A DNA stretch of 64,000 bases from Corynebacterium terpenotabidum Y-11. Its GTDB lineage: Bacteria > Actinomycetota > Actinomycetes > Mycobacteriales > Mycobacteriaceae. Positions 17,710 through 26,592 of this stretch are shown piece by piece. A program made the translations under genes and the position numbers. The stretch lies in contig NC_021663.1 in the NCBI RefSeq assembly GCF_000418365.1, forward strand, positions 2,108,001 to 2,172,000, given 5' to 3'. The notes under the pieces were generated by a model, which saw nothing but the letters and a program-made list of their open reading frames with translations, was not told the DNA's origin and made no database searches. Within the stretch, counting starts at the first letter, position 1, and the number at the start of each line of letters is the position of its first letter.

Positions 17710-18759
17710 CCGGGCCGCCAGCCGGTGAGCGCTGACGAAGGCCCAGACCTCGGTCGACGCGTCCAAGGAAAAGCTCGTCGCCTCGGCCGCGTCACTGGCC
17801 GGGCCGTCGGCGCCGCCGGATGCGCCGGTGTCGTCGCCGGGCCAGGTATGCCCGCCGTCCTCCACCCGCAGATGGACGACATCCCGGTCCCCGGAGCACA
17901 TCGTCCACTGCATCCGTCGCACGTCGTCAGCCAGGGCGGTGGTTACCGGGTCGAGGGAACACCCGTCGCGCTCCGCCATCTCTTCGGTCCGTCCCCGGGC
18001 CGACTGATAGGTCTCCCCGTGCCGACTTCCCCCCTCGTAGGCGATGGTGGAATCCTGCACACCGTGGATGTCGAGGAAGGACGTCGACGGGGTGACGCAA
18101 TCCCCGCCCGTCCCCGGGTAGTACGCGGCGGACACCGACGCCACCGCGGCGAAGACGTCCGGCATCCGGCAGGCCAGTTTCGCCGCGAACCCGCCGCCGT
18201 TGGACATGCCGGTGGCGTAGATCCTGGACCGGTCGATGTTGTAGGTGCTGTTGAGGGCGGCGAGCATGTCCCGGGTGAACTGGAGGTCCTCCCCGTCGGA
18301 GGTGACGGCGTACGGCGCCCCCTCCCAGGCATCCTGTACCCCCTGCATGTAGACCACGACCGCGGGCATGTCATCGAGGGCGGCGAACTTCTGCATCTCG
18401 GACGCGGTCTGCTGGTAACCGGGGTAGGCCAGCAGCACCGGGACGGGGCTGCCCGGGGAGTAGTCCACCGGCACGGAGACGATCGCCTGACGGGACCGGC
18501 CGCCGCTGTCGATCGTGACGGTGGTGGAACTGCCCGGCGCCGGGCCGGACAGGACCGGACCCTGGCCGATTTCCGCCTCCACCTGGGTCATGGTGCCGGC
18601 AGGCACCTCGGCGACGACGCGGTTCCGGTGGGCGTCCAGCACGCCGGGAGCCTCCCCCACCGCCGACCGGGACGACACAACACACACACCCACCACGACC
18701 GCGAGCCCGAAGGCGACCGCGGACAGACGCGGTCGGCGGTGGAGGTGAGTCGTGGACAC
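17707..18759 (-). CDS. secreted esterase, PHB-depolymerase/feruloyl-esterase-like (LpqC type)
   Basis: 350 residues with an N-terminal signal peptide (hydrophobic residues about 12-32, cleavage near SAVGEA). The alpha/beta-hydrolase nucleophile Ser186 is in ATGMSNGGGFAAKLAC; AYPGYQQTASEM and the C-terminal EDGGHTWPG (catalytic His) are typical of esterase family 1/LpqC-like proteins. It contains several Cys that could form disulfides outside the cell. Substrate unknown: feruloyl esters and polyhydroxyalkanoates are the family's. Divergent from the secreted lipase gene; both may act on exogenous esters. Confidence 0.85.
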   Translation of the reverse strand: MSTTHLHRRPRLSAVAFGLAVVVGVCVVSSRSAVGEAPGVLDAHRNRVVAEVPAGTMTQVEAEIGQGPVLSGPAPGSSTTVTIDSGGRSRQAIVSVPVDYSPGSPVPVLLAYPGYQQTASEMQKFAALDDMPAVVVYMQGVQDAWEGAPYAVTSDGEDLQFTRDMLAALNSTYNIDRSRIYATGMSNGGGFAAKLACRMPDVFAAVASVSAAYYPGTGGDCVTPSTSFLDIHGVQDSTIAYEGGSRHGETYQSARGRTEEMAERDGCSLDPVTTALADDVRRMQWTMCSGDRDVVHLRVEDGGHTWPGDDTGASGGADGPASDAAEATSFSLDASTEVWAFVSAHRLAAR

Positions 18760-18862
18760 TCCCCCGTTCTATCGGTCGTCCGGGGCCAGGGTCAACGCAA
18801 CACGCACAAAAGTTTTTCATTATGAAGACAGTGTGATTCCCGACACGATAGTATCCCGGTCC

Positions 18863-20206
18863 ATGCAGATCTCCCGCAGGCCGTTCACGGCCACTCTCGC
18901 CCTCACCGCTGTCACCGCCCTCGCCCTGGGGACCGCCGCCACCGCTGCGGCCGCCCCCGGCGTCCCGCCGTCGATGGTGGACGCCGACCCCTCCATCGCC
19001 GAGCCCGCGTCCGACCCCTTCTACACCCCGCCCGCCGAGATTCCGGACGCGTCCGGGACGCTGATCCGCAGCCAGTTCGCCCCCCAGCTGCTCAGTGCCT
19101 TCGAAGCGGAGGACGCCCCGGGTCGCGCCGACAAGATCCTCTACACCTCCACCACCCAGGACGGTGTGACCGTCGCCACCAGCGGTGTGGTCATCGAACC
19201 CGCCGGCAAGTGGACCGGCGCGGGAGAGACTCCCACCATCGTCTTCGCCCCGGGCACCCGTGGCTCCGGTGACGCCTGCGCCCCCTCCCGCGCCGGTGCC
19301 CAGTTCGCCGGAATCGACACCTCCTCCTGGAACGCCAACCTGAACTACGAGTACCCCTTCTACGCCGCGGCGTCCGCCCTGGGCTACCGCGTCATCGTCG
19401 CCGATCTCATCGGCCTCGGCACCCCGGGTCAGCACACCTACGTCAACCACACCGAGGAGGGCCACGCGATGCTGGATGCCGCACGTGCCGGCCTGGCCTT
19501 CGCCGGCGCCTCCGCCGACGCCCCCATCGCCTTCTTCGGCTACTCCCAGGGTGGCGGTGCAGCGGCCGGCGCAGCCGAGCACGCGGCGACCTACGCCCCG
19601 GAGCTCAACATCAAGGGGACCTTCGCCGGCGCCCCGCCGGCCAGCCTCGATGCTGTCGCCGGTGCCATCGACAACCACATGATCTCCGGCGTGCTCGGCT
19701 ACGCCCTCAACGGCGCCCTGGCCCGCCACCCGGAGCTCGCCTCCCTGGAGGACGAGTACTTCAACGAAGAGGGGAAGCGCTACCTCGCCTCCACCGCCGA
19801 CGAGTGCATCGGCAACTCCGTGGCCCACTGGGCCTTCCGCGACACCCGCACCCTGACGAAGGACGGCCGGTCGTTCACCGAGCTGATCCAGGCCGACCAG
19901 CGACTGCGTGACGTGCTGCTGGACACCAACTACCAGCTGGGTTCCCGCGCCCTCAACGCGCCGATGCTCATGGTCAACGGGCGCTACGACGACACCATCC
20001 CGTGGGGTCAGGCCCGGGATACCGCGGAGCTGTACTGCAGCCTGGGCGGGACCGTACAGTTCGCCACCGATGAGACGCCCGAGGTGCTGCCGCGGTCCGT
20101 CATCAACCATGCGGTGCCGATGATCACCCAGGTCGGATCCGGTTTCCAGTACCTCAATGACCGCTTCAACGACGTCCCCGCCACGTCGAACTGCGGGTCG
20201 TTCTAA
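18863..20206 (+). CDS. secreted lipase (LIP family)
   Basis: 447-residue secretory lipase-family alpha/beta-hydrolase. The signal peptide MQISRRPFTATLALTAVTAL...AAAAPG ends at an Ala-rich SPase I site near residue 33. The nucleophile Ser228 is in FFGYSQGGGAAAG; IVFAPGTRGSGDAC and IVADLIGLGTPGQHTY match the family, and INHAVPM carries the probable catalytic His. ATG 18863 is preferred because it begins at the signal peptide; the frame is open 37 codons further up without any. A -10-like TAGTAT (18848-18853) places the transcript start close to the ATG, so the leader is very short. Expected to hydrolyse triacylglycerols outside the cell. Confidence 0.9.
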   Translation: MQISRRPFTATLALTAVTALALGTAATAAAAPGVPPSMVDADPSIAEPASDPFYTPPAEIPDASGTLIRSQFAPQLLSAFEAEDAPGRADKILYTSTTQDGVTVATSGVVIEPAGKWTGAGETPTIVFAPGTRGSGDACAPSRAGAQFAGIDTSSWNANLNYEYPFYAAASALGYRVIVADLIGLGTPGQHTYVNHTEEGHAMLDAARAGLAFAGASADAPIAFFGYSQGGGAAAGAAEHAATYAPELNIKGTFAGAPPASLDAVAGAIDNHMISGVLGYALNGALARHPELASLEDEYFNEEGKRYLASTADECIGNSVAHWAFRDTRTLTKDGRSFTELIQADQRLRDVLLDTNYQLGSRALNAPMLMVNGRYDDTIPWGQARDTAELYCSLGGTVQFATDETPEVLPRSVINHAVPMITQVGSGFQYLNDRFNDVPATSNCGSF

Positions 20207-20220
20207 GCGACGCCAACCCC

Positions 20221-20241
20221 GGGGAAGATACATTTTTCCCC
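20221..20241 (+). terminator. possible terminator after the lipase gene
   Basis: GGGGAA (20221-20226) and TTCCCC (20236-20241) form a short stem just after the lipase stop; weak, with no clear T run after it. Confidence 0.3.
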
Positions 20242-20284
20242 AAAACCCTTTTGTCGACGATCGGACTATTGTATCGTCTGGCCC

Positions 20285-21274
20285 ATGACAGGGGGACATG
20301 ATTTTTCAGCGCCGCACGCATCTGCGGCATCATCCACCACACTGGGCGCCGCCGACCTGGTCGGGGCGGTCGCCCCGTCACCACCGTCAGGGTGGCGTCG
20401 GCTGGTGCACCGCTTCTCCGGCGGTCGGGTGAATCCCGGGGAATCCGCCACGCAGGTCACTGACCGGCGGAACCTCGACCGGATCCGGACGCCGCTGCGC
20501 GGCGACTACCGGATCGCCGTCCTCAGCCTGAAGGGGGGCGTGGGGAAGACGACCACGACGGTCGCTCTTGGCGGGATGTTCGCCTCACTGCGCGGGGATC
20601 GGGTCATCGCGGTGGACGCCAACCCGGATCTCGGGACACTCGCCCGACGGATCGAGGACGCTGACGGCACACCGACCGTCCGTGACCTGCTGTCCATTCC
20701 GGACGCCACGAGGTATCCGCAGGTCAAAGCGTGCACATCCCAGGCGTCCAGCCGGTTGGAGGTGATCGGGTCCGATCCGGACCCGGCCGTGTCCGACGCC
20801 TTCGGTGAGGACGACTACCGCCGCACCGTCGACATCCTGCAGCACCACTACAACATCATTCTCACGGACTGCGGCACCGGCCTGATGCATTCGGCGATGG
20901 CCGGGGTACTGGATCTGGCGCACACGCTGGTCCTGGTGACCTCGCCCGCACTGGACGGCGCCCGGTCGGCCGAGGCGACGCTGGACTGGTTGGAGGCGCA
21001 CGGGCACGGGGCACTGGCGGCGAATGCCGTGGTCGTTGTCTCCGGTGCCCGGCCCGGACAGGCGACGGTGGACCCGGTGGTTCTCACCGAACATTTCGCA
21101 GCGCGGACCCGCGCGGTGTGCACGGTACCGTTCGACCGGCACCTGTCCGAGGGGGCGGTGGTGGATCTCGACCGGCTGCAGCCGACGACGGTGGCCGCCT
21201 ACCGGGAGTTGGCGGCGACCGTGGCGGAGGATTTCGGCAGCTGGCACCGGCATGCCGCAACGGAACCGGTCTGA
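20285..21274 (+). CDS. MinD/ParA-like P-loop ATPase (EspI-like)
   Basis: 329 residues: a disordered N-terminus (1-70) followed by a deviant Walker A KGGVGKTT (83-90), switch-type VIAVDANPDLGTLARR and IILTDCGTGLMHSAM. This resembles the SIMIBI ATPases that accompany type VII secretion or chromosome-partition modules (EspI/Rv3876-like). No ParB, FtsK/EccC or esx gene is adjacent, so the partner is not shown. A -10-like TATCGT (20272-20277) ends 7 nt before the ATG, suggesting a leaderless transcript. Converges with dnaE2 (8 nt between stops). Confidence 0.82.
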   Translation: MTGGHDFSAPHASAASSTTLGAADLVGAVAPSPPSGWRRLVHRFSGGRVNPGESATQVTDRRNLDRIRTPLRGDYRIAVLSLKGGVGKTTTTVALGGMFASLRGDRVIAVDANPDLGTLARRIEDADGTPTVRDLLSIPDATRYPQVKACTSQASSRLEVIGSDPDPAVSDAFGEDDYRRTVDILQHHYNIILTDCGTGLMHSAMAGVLDLAHTLVLVTSPALDGARSAEATLDWLEAHGHGALAANAVVVVSGARPGQATVDPVVLTEHFAARTRAVCTVPFDRHLSEGAVVDLDRLQPTTVAAYRELAATVAEDFGSWHRHAATEPV

Positions 21275-21282
21275 CCCTGCTC

Positions 21283-24200
21283 TCACCGGAAGTCGCGGGA
21301 GCGGCCGGCCCATGCCTCCGCCCCGAGATCCGGCACCGACAACCGGTCCGCCCGGACCGTCGCCGCCCCGTTGGCATTCTCCACGATCCCGCGGACCATG
21401 AGCATCCGCGCCCCGGACGCCACCGCCCGCTGGGCCCGCCACAGCCCCGGGGCGACCATCACATTGATCAGCCCGGTCTCGTCCTCCATCCCCAGAAAAG
21501 TCACGCCACCTGCGGTCATCGGCCGCTGCCGGTGGGTGACCACGCCGGCGACGAGAATGCGCCGTCCGTCCTCGACCGACCTCAGCCCCGCGGCAGGCAC
21601 CACCGGAAAAGGACCCGGCCAGGCGTCCAACCGGTCCCGCAGCAACCGCACCGGGTGCCCGTCGGTGGTCACCCCGGTCGCCGCAATATCCGCCGCCGCC
21701 AGTTCGAAGGCACTCATCCCGGGGAGCGGCGGTGGCGCGGTCACGGAGGTGCCGGGCAGCATCCCGGGCCGTTCCGTGGCCGCCTGCCCGGCCGCCCACA
21801 CTGCCTGCCGTCGGGTCAGCCCCAGGGAATCCAGCGCCCCGGCCCGGGCCAGGGCGGCGACCTGGTCGACACTCAGCCCGGCATCCCTCGACAGGTCGGC
21901 GACCGTGGCGACGGGCCGTGCGGCGACCACGGCACGCGCGGCGTCCTCCCCGAGCCCTTTCACCGAGGTCAGTCCCGGTCGGACCGCTCCGCCGTCGGCC
22001 GTCTGCTCCACCGACGCCTCCACCTGCGAGGCGTTGACGTCGACCGGGAGGACGCCCACCCCGTGACGCCGGGCGTCCGCGATGAGTGACTGCGGGGAGT
22101 AGAAGCCCATCGGCTGGGCACGCAACAGTGCCACGCAGAACTCCGCCGGATGATGGCATTTGAACCAGGCGGAGAAGTAGACCAGCGAGGCGAAGGACTG
22201 CGCGTGGGATTCCGGGAAACCGTAGGAGGCGAAGGCGATGATCTTCTCCCACAGCCGTTCGGCGACCTCACCGACGAGTCCGTGCAGGTCACGGGCACCG
22301 TCAAGGAAGCGGGACCGCATCGCCGCCATTTTCGCCGGAGAGCGTTTCGAGCCCATGGCACGGCGCAACGTATCCGCCTCACCGGGGCTGAAGCCGGCGA
22401 CGGTGACGGCGAGCTGCATGAGCTGCTCCTGGAACAGCGGGATCCCCAGGGTGCGTTCCAGCACCGGTTCCAGACAGGGATGGTCGTAGGTGACGGGTTC
22501 CTCGCCGTTGCGTCGGCGGATGTAGGGGTGCACCGAGCCGCCCTGGATCGGGCCGGGGCGGATCAGGGACACCTCGACAACAAGGTCGTAGAACCGGCGT
22601 GGTTTCAGCCGGGGCAGGGTGGCGAGCTGTGCCCGGGACTCGACCTGGAAGACACCGACGGCGTCCGCCCGGGAGAGCATGGCGTACACCTCCGGGTCCG
22701 TGGGCGACAGCTGCCAGAGTTCGATCCGCTGTCCGGTCGTCTCTTCGACGAGATCGACGCAATGGTGCAGCGCCTCGAGCATCCCGAGCCCCAGCAGGTC
22801 GAACTTCACCAGGCCGACGGCGGCGCAGTCGTCCTTGTCCCACTGCACGACGGACCGGTCGGCCATCCGTGCCCATTCGACCGGCACGACATCGGCGATC
22901 GGCCGGTCGCAGATGACCATGCCGCCGGAGTGGATGCCGAGGTGTCTGGGCTGGTCGAGGAGGGCGGACGCCAGCTCCGTCACCGCCTCCGGGGGGTCGT
23001 CGACGCCACGGGACCAGGCGTCCACCCTGCCAGGGTCGTGACCGAGCGCCCGGGCGGCGTCCCGCAACGCGCCTCTGCGCCGGTAGGTGATGACGTTGGC
23101 GACCTGGGCGGCGTTGTCACGACCGTAGCGGGAGTAGACGTACTGGATGGCCTCTTCACGGCGGGTAGATTCAATGTCGAGGTCGATGTCCGGCGGCCCG
23201 TCGCGTTCCGGTGAGAGGAAACGTTCGAACAGGAGATCGGCGGCGACGGCGTCGACGTTGGTGATGCCGAGGGCGTAGCAGACCGCGGAATTCGCCGCGG
23301 ATCCGCGGCCCTGACAGAAGATGTCGTGACGACGGCAGAAGTCGACTATGTCGTGGACGATGAGGAAGTACCCGGGGAAACCGAGTGCCTCGATGACGGC
23401 GAGTTCATGGTCGATAACCTCGCTGGACCGGGGATTCCGGTCGCCGTAGCGCTCGGCCGCACCGCGACGGGTGAGTTCCACCAGCCAGCTCATCTCGGTG
23501 TGCCCGTCCGGCACATCCGCGTGGGGCAGGTGCGGGGCGACGAGGTTGAGGGCGAATGCGCAGTCCTCGGCGATCTCCACCGTGGTGGTCACCGCGGCGG
23601 CGAGCCAGTCGCAGTCCCCGGCCAGCGCACCCATCTCGGCGCCGGAGTGCAGCCAGGTCCCGCCGAGCGGGTGGGTAACCGGGGCTGCGTCGGTGACGTC
23701 GAGTCGGTCGTGCAGGGCCGCCTTCGCCCCGGCAAGGCGGGCGGTGGACGGGGCAGGGCAGGTGGCGGCGGCGCTGACAATCTCCCGCAGGCCACGGTCG
23801 GACGCCAGCCGGTGGAGCCGGTCATTCCGGTCAGCATCGGCAGGGCTCAGGGTGAGCTGGAATTCGACAAGACACCGGTCAGCGCCGAATGCCTCGATGA
23901 TGTCGGACGCCGTCGCCAACTGCCGGTGGTCGATGAGCACGTACCAGTGCCCCCCAGCGCGCGCCGCCAGATCCGGCAGCGGCGGGTAGTCGGCGGTGTC
24001 TTTGTCCCGGTCCGCCATCCGGGCGTCGGTGATGACGTGGGAGAGCCGACGGTAGCCCTCCTGGCCACGGCACAGCACGGTCAGGGGGGACGCCCCCACG
24101 CTCAGTTCGGCGCCGAAGACGGTGGCGAGCCCCTGTTCGGCGGCGGCGGTGGCGAAGCGGGCGGCACCGTAGAGTCCGTCGCGGTCGACGAGGGCGAGGG

Positions 24201-24486
24201 CGGTGAGCCCGAGGGAGCGCGCGACGGCGACCATCTCCTCAGGGTCCCCGGCACCGCGCAGGAAGTTGTAGGACCCGGCGGCGTGGAGTTCGGCGAAGGG
24301 GACGGTGGGCGTGGCGTCCGGCGCTCCGGAATGATCCCGGCCATGGTCACGCCACAGGGTGTGGCGTCCCCCCTCCCCGATGCCGACGGCGTGGAGCGGG
24401 CCGGCGTCCTTGCCGGAGAGCAGCCGTTCCAGCCGCGACCAGCTCAGGGCGGCATGGTTACTGAAGCTCCGCGGCCTATCGTTCAT
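21283..24486 (-). CDS. dnaE2: error-prone DNA polymerase III alpha subunit DnaE2 (ImuC)
   Basis: 1067-residue C-family polymerase of the DnaE2 branch, used for mutagenic lesion bypass with ImuA' and ImuB. A PHP domain occupies about residues 60-280 (FAELHAAGSYNFLRGAGDPEEMV), then the palm with GRGSAANSAVCYALGITNVD and the PDIDLDIESTRREE acidic motif, fingers and the helix-hairpin-helix region (GLTSVKGLGEDAARAVV), ending in a short OB-fold. The length is about 100 residues shorter than replicative DnaE, as expected. The start ATG is inside a LexA-like box. imuB and imuA' lie about 4 kb further on, on the same strand upstream. Confidence 0.95.
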   Translation of the reverse strand: MNDRPRSFSNHAALSWSRLERLLSGKDAGPLHAVGIGEGGRHTLWRDHGRDHSGAPDATPTVPFAELHAAGSYNFLRGAGDPEEMVAVARSLGLTALALVDRDGLYGAARFATAAAEQGLATVFGAELSVGASPLTVLCRGQEGYRRLSHVITDARMADRDKDTADYPPLPDLAARAGGHWYVLIDHRQLATASDIIEAFGADRCLVEFQLTLSPADADRNDRLHRLASDRGLREIVSAAATCPAPSTARLAGAKAALHDRLDVTDAAPVTHPLGGTWLHSGAEMGALAGDCDWLAAAVTTTVEIAEDCAFALNLVAPHLPHADVPDGHTEMSWLVELTRRGAAERYGDRNPRSSEVIDHELAVIEALGFPGYFLIVHDIVDFCRRHDIFCQGRGSAANSAVCYALGITNVDAVAADLLFERFLSPERDGPPDIDLDIESTRREEAIQYVYSRYGRDNAAQVANVITYRRRGALRDAARALGHDPGRVDAWSRGVDDPPEAVTELASALLDQPRHLGIHSGGMVICDRPIADVVPVEWARMADRSVVQWDKDDCAAVGLVKFDLLGLGMLEALHHCVDLVEETTGQRIELWQLSPTDPEVYAMLSRADAVGVFQVESRAQLATLPRLKPRRFYDLVVEVSLIRPGPIQGGSVHPYIRRRNGEEPVTYDHPCLEPVLERTLGIPLFQEQLMQLAVTVAGFSPGEADTLRRAMGSKRSPAKMAAMRSRFLDGARDLHGLVGEVAERLWEKIIAFASYGFPESHAQSFASLVYFSAWFKCHHPAEFCVALLRAQPMGFYSPQSLIADARRHGVGVLPVDVNASQVEASVEQTADGGAVRPGLTSVKGLGEDAARAVVAARPVATVADLSRDAGLSVDQVAALARAGALDSLGLTRRQAVWAAGQAATERPGMLPGTSVTAPPPLPGMSAFELAAADIAATGVTTDGHPVRLLRDRLDAWPGPFPVVPAAGLRSVEDGRRILVAGVVTHRQRPMTAGGVTFLGMEDETGLINVMVAPGLWRAQRAVASGARMLMVRGIVENANGAATVRADRLSVPDLGAEAWAGRSRDFR

Positions 24487-24494
24487 GTGTTCGA
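24479..24494 (-). promoter_or_regulatory. LexA (SOS) box overlapping the dnaE2 start
   Basis: TCGTTCATGTGTTCGA differs at two positions from the actinobacterial LexA consensus TCGAACATNTGTTCGA. The ATG of dnaE2 (24486-24484) lies within it, so bound LexA would cover the initiation region. Confidence 0.75.
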
Positions 24495-24543
24495 TCCTAC
24501 CGGGGATCCATCATCGGAGTATCCACCCCGGACCAAACTCAAC

Positions 24544-24559
24544 TAGACAGAGCGGTACG
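24544..24559 (+). promoter_or_regulatory. possible McbR half-operator upstream of metQ
   Basis: TAGAC-AGAGCG-GTACG: the left half and spacer are almost identical to the site upstream of the sulfate operon (TAGACAGAGC), while the right half departs from GTCTA. It lies about 80 nt before the metQ ATG. In C. glutamicum the methionine importer is under McbR control. Confidence 0.5.
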
Positions 24560-24637
24560 CAACGCGGTACTACTACTACACTTGCCCGGGCATACCCCGG
24601 GCCTGACGTTCCGGCACACACCAGCACAGGAGAACCC

Positions 24638-25528
24638 ATGCATATCCGCCGTAACCCGCTGCTCCGCACCGCAGTAGCAGTCACCGTCGCCCTCGGCCTC
24701 ACCGCCGGGGTCACCGCCTGCGCCGATGACGGCAACGACGACAGCGTCATCACCATCGGTTCCACCGAGGCCGACAAGTCTCAGTGGAAGGTCTTCCAGG
24801 AGAAGGCCGAGGAGGCCGGCCTCAACGTCGAGATCAAGGGCTTCACCGACTACAACACCCCGAACCGCGCCCTGTCCGAGGGGGACCTGGATGTCAACCA
24901 GTTCCAGCACATCCTCTTCCTCGCCGACTACAACGTGAACTCGAATGCTGACCTTGTTCCGTTCGGCGCCACCCAGATCTTCCCCCTGGGCCTGTACTTC
25001 AAGGACGGCACGACCGTCGCTGACGTCGAAGAGGCCGGAGAAGTCGTGGTCCCCAGTGACACCACCAACCAGGGCCGGGCCATCAACGTCCTCGTCCAGG
25101 CGGGTCTGGTCACCCTGAAGAAGGACGGTCTGCTGTCCCCCACCCCGGCGGACATCGACACCGACAGCTCCAAGGTCACGGTCACCGCCGTGGACGCCTC
25201 ACAGACCGTCACCGCCTACCAGGACGGCACGCCTGCCGTCATCAACAACAACTTCCTGGAGGGAGCCGACGTCACCGCCGCTGACGCCGTGTTCAAGGAC
25301 GACCCGTCCAAGCCCGAGGCGCAGCCCTACATCAACGTCTGGGTCACCACTGCCGACCAGGTCGACAACGCCGACTACCTCAAGCTCGTCGAGATCTTCC
25401 ACGACCCCGAGGTCCAGGCCGCCGTCCAGGAGGACACCAACGGTTCCGCTGTCGAGGTCACCACGTCCGCCGAGGAGCTCCAGGAGATCCTCGCCGACAC
25501 CGAGGCCAAGATCAAGGAACAGAACTGA
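24638..25528 (+). CDS. metQ: D/L-methionine ABC transporter binding lipoprotein
   Basis: 296-residue methionine-binding lipoprotein (NlpA family). The signal peptide ends in the lipobox VTAC with Cys28 as the lipid-modified residue. Typical family strands: ITIGSTEADKSQWKVFQEKA, FTDYNTPNRALSEGDLDVNQFQH, VPSDTTNQGRAINVLVQAGL and AVINNNFLEG. AGGAGA precedes the ATG at 24638; the open frame upstream is not coding. First gene of metQ-metN-metI, starting divergently from dnaE2. Confidence 0.95.
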   Translation: MHIRRNPLLRTAVAVTVALGLTAGVTACADDGNDDSVITIGSTEADKSQWKVFQEKAEEAGLNVEIKGFTDYNTPNRALSEGDLDVNQFQHILFLADYNVNSNADLVPFGATQIFPLGLYFKDGTTVADVEEAGEVVVPSDTTNQGRAINVLVQAGLVTLKKDGLLSPTPADIDTDSSKVTVTAVDASQTVTAYQDGTPAVINNNFLEGADVTAADAVFKDDPSKPEAQPYINVWVTTADQVDNADYLKLVEIFHDPEVQAAVQEDTNGSAVEVTTSAEELQEILADTEAKIKEQN

Positions 25529-25530
25529 CC

Positions 25531-26592
25531 ATGAGCGACCCCGTCGCCACGACCACCGGCACCGCGGTCACGTTCCGGAACGTCAACAAGACCTTCCGGC
25601 AGGGGAAGAAGGAGATCGTCGCCCTCGACGACGTCTCCATCGAGATCCCCGGCGGATCCATCGTCGGCATCATCGGCTACTCCGGTGCCGGCAAGTCCAC
25701 CCTGGTCCGCCAGATCAACGGCCTGGACGTGCCGGACAACGGCGAGATCCTGCTCGACGGCACGAATATCGTCGGCCTGCCCGAGCGGCAGCTGCGCGAG
25801 GTGCGCCGCAACATCGGCATGATCTTCCAGCAGTTCAACCTGCTGACCTCCCGAACCGTGGCCGGCAATATCGCCTACCCGCTGAAACTGCAGGGCATGG
25901 GCAAGGCCGAGCGCGAGGCCCGCGTCACCGAACTCCTCGACTTCGTCGGCCTGTCCGACAAGGGGAAGTCCTGGCCGGAACAGCTCTCCGGCGGGCAGAA
26001 GCAGCGCGTGGGCATCGCCCGGGCGCTGGCGACGAACCCCTCCCTGCTGCTCGCCGATGAGGCGACCTCCGCGCTGGACCCCTCCACCACCCATGAGGTG
26101 CTGGAACTGCTGCGCCGCGTCAACAAGGAGTTCGGCATCACCATCGTGGTGATCACCCACGAGATGGAGGTCGTGCGCACCATCGCCGATGCCGTCGTCG
26201 TCATGCAGAACGGCAGGGTGGTGGAACAGGGCAGCGTCTACGACGTCTTCTCCGCCCCGCAGACCGACACGGCCGCGAGCTTCGTCGCCACCTCCCTGCG
26301 CAACACCCCGGACCTCATCGAGGCCTCCGACCTCAGCACCGGGGTCGGGCGTCTGTTCACCGTCACCATGCAGGAAGGTGCGGGCTTCTTCCACGCCGTC
26401 TCCGAGGCCGAGCGGGCCGGGGTGAGCGTCAATATCGTCCACGGTGGCGTCACCACCCTGCAGTCCCACTCCTTCGGCCGCCTCACGGTGCGGATGACCG
26501 CCCCGGAAAGCACCGGTGACGCCGGGAAGGACGCCGTGGAGAACTTCTACCGCACCCTGTCCACCACGACCGAGATCGAGGAGATCCGATGA
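25531..26592 (+). CDS. metN: methionine ABC transporter ATP-binding protein
   Basis: 353-residue ATPase of the methionine importer. Walker A GYSGAGKST (49-57), Q-loop NIGMIFQQFNLL, signature LSGGQKQRV, Walker B LLLADEATSALDP, H-loop ITHEMEV; the C-terminal NIL domain (about 265-345) senses internal methionine and inhibits transport. The ATG is 2 nt after the metQ stop, with AAGGAAC inside metQ; the stop overlaps metI by 4 nt. Confidence 0.96.
   Translation: MSDPVATTTGTAVTFRNVNKTFRQGKKEIVALDDVSIEIPGGSIVGIIGYSGAGKSTLVRQINGLDVPDNGEILLDGTNIVGLPERQLREVRRNIGMIFQQFNLLTSRTVAGNIAYPLKLQGMGKAEREARVTELLDFVGLSDKGKSWPEQLSGGQKQRVGIARALATNPSLLLADEATSALDPSTTHEVLELLRRVNKEFGITIVVITHEMEVVRTIADAVVVMQNGRVVEQGSVYDVFSAPQTDTAASFVATSLRNTPDLIEASDLSTGVGRLFTVTMQEGAGFFHAVSEAERAGVSVNIVHGGVTTLQSHSFGRLTVRMTAPESTGDAGKDAVENFYRTLSTTTEIEEIR

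Noticed and set aside
18831..18846. GlxR (CRP-type) site TGTGA-N6-TCACA before the lipase gene
   Set aside because: Only the first half (TGTGA) fits; the second half reads ACACG.
18371..20299. 642-codon frame on - opposite the lipase
   Set aside because: Gly/Val/Arg-rich shadow of a signal-peptide lipase that is clearly coding on +.
24586..24602. CCCGGGCATACCCCGGG as a terminator or riboswitch before metQ
   Set aside because: Short palindrome, no T run, no recognised riboswitch core; not called.
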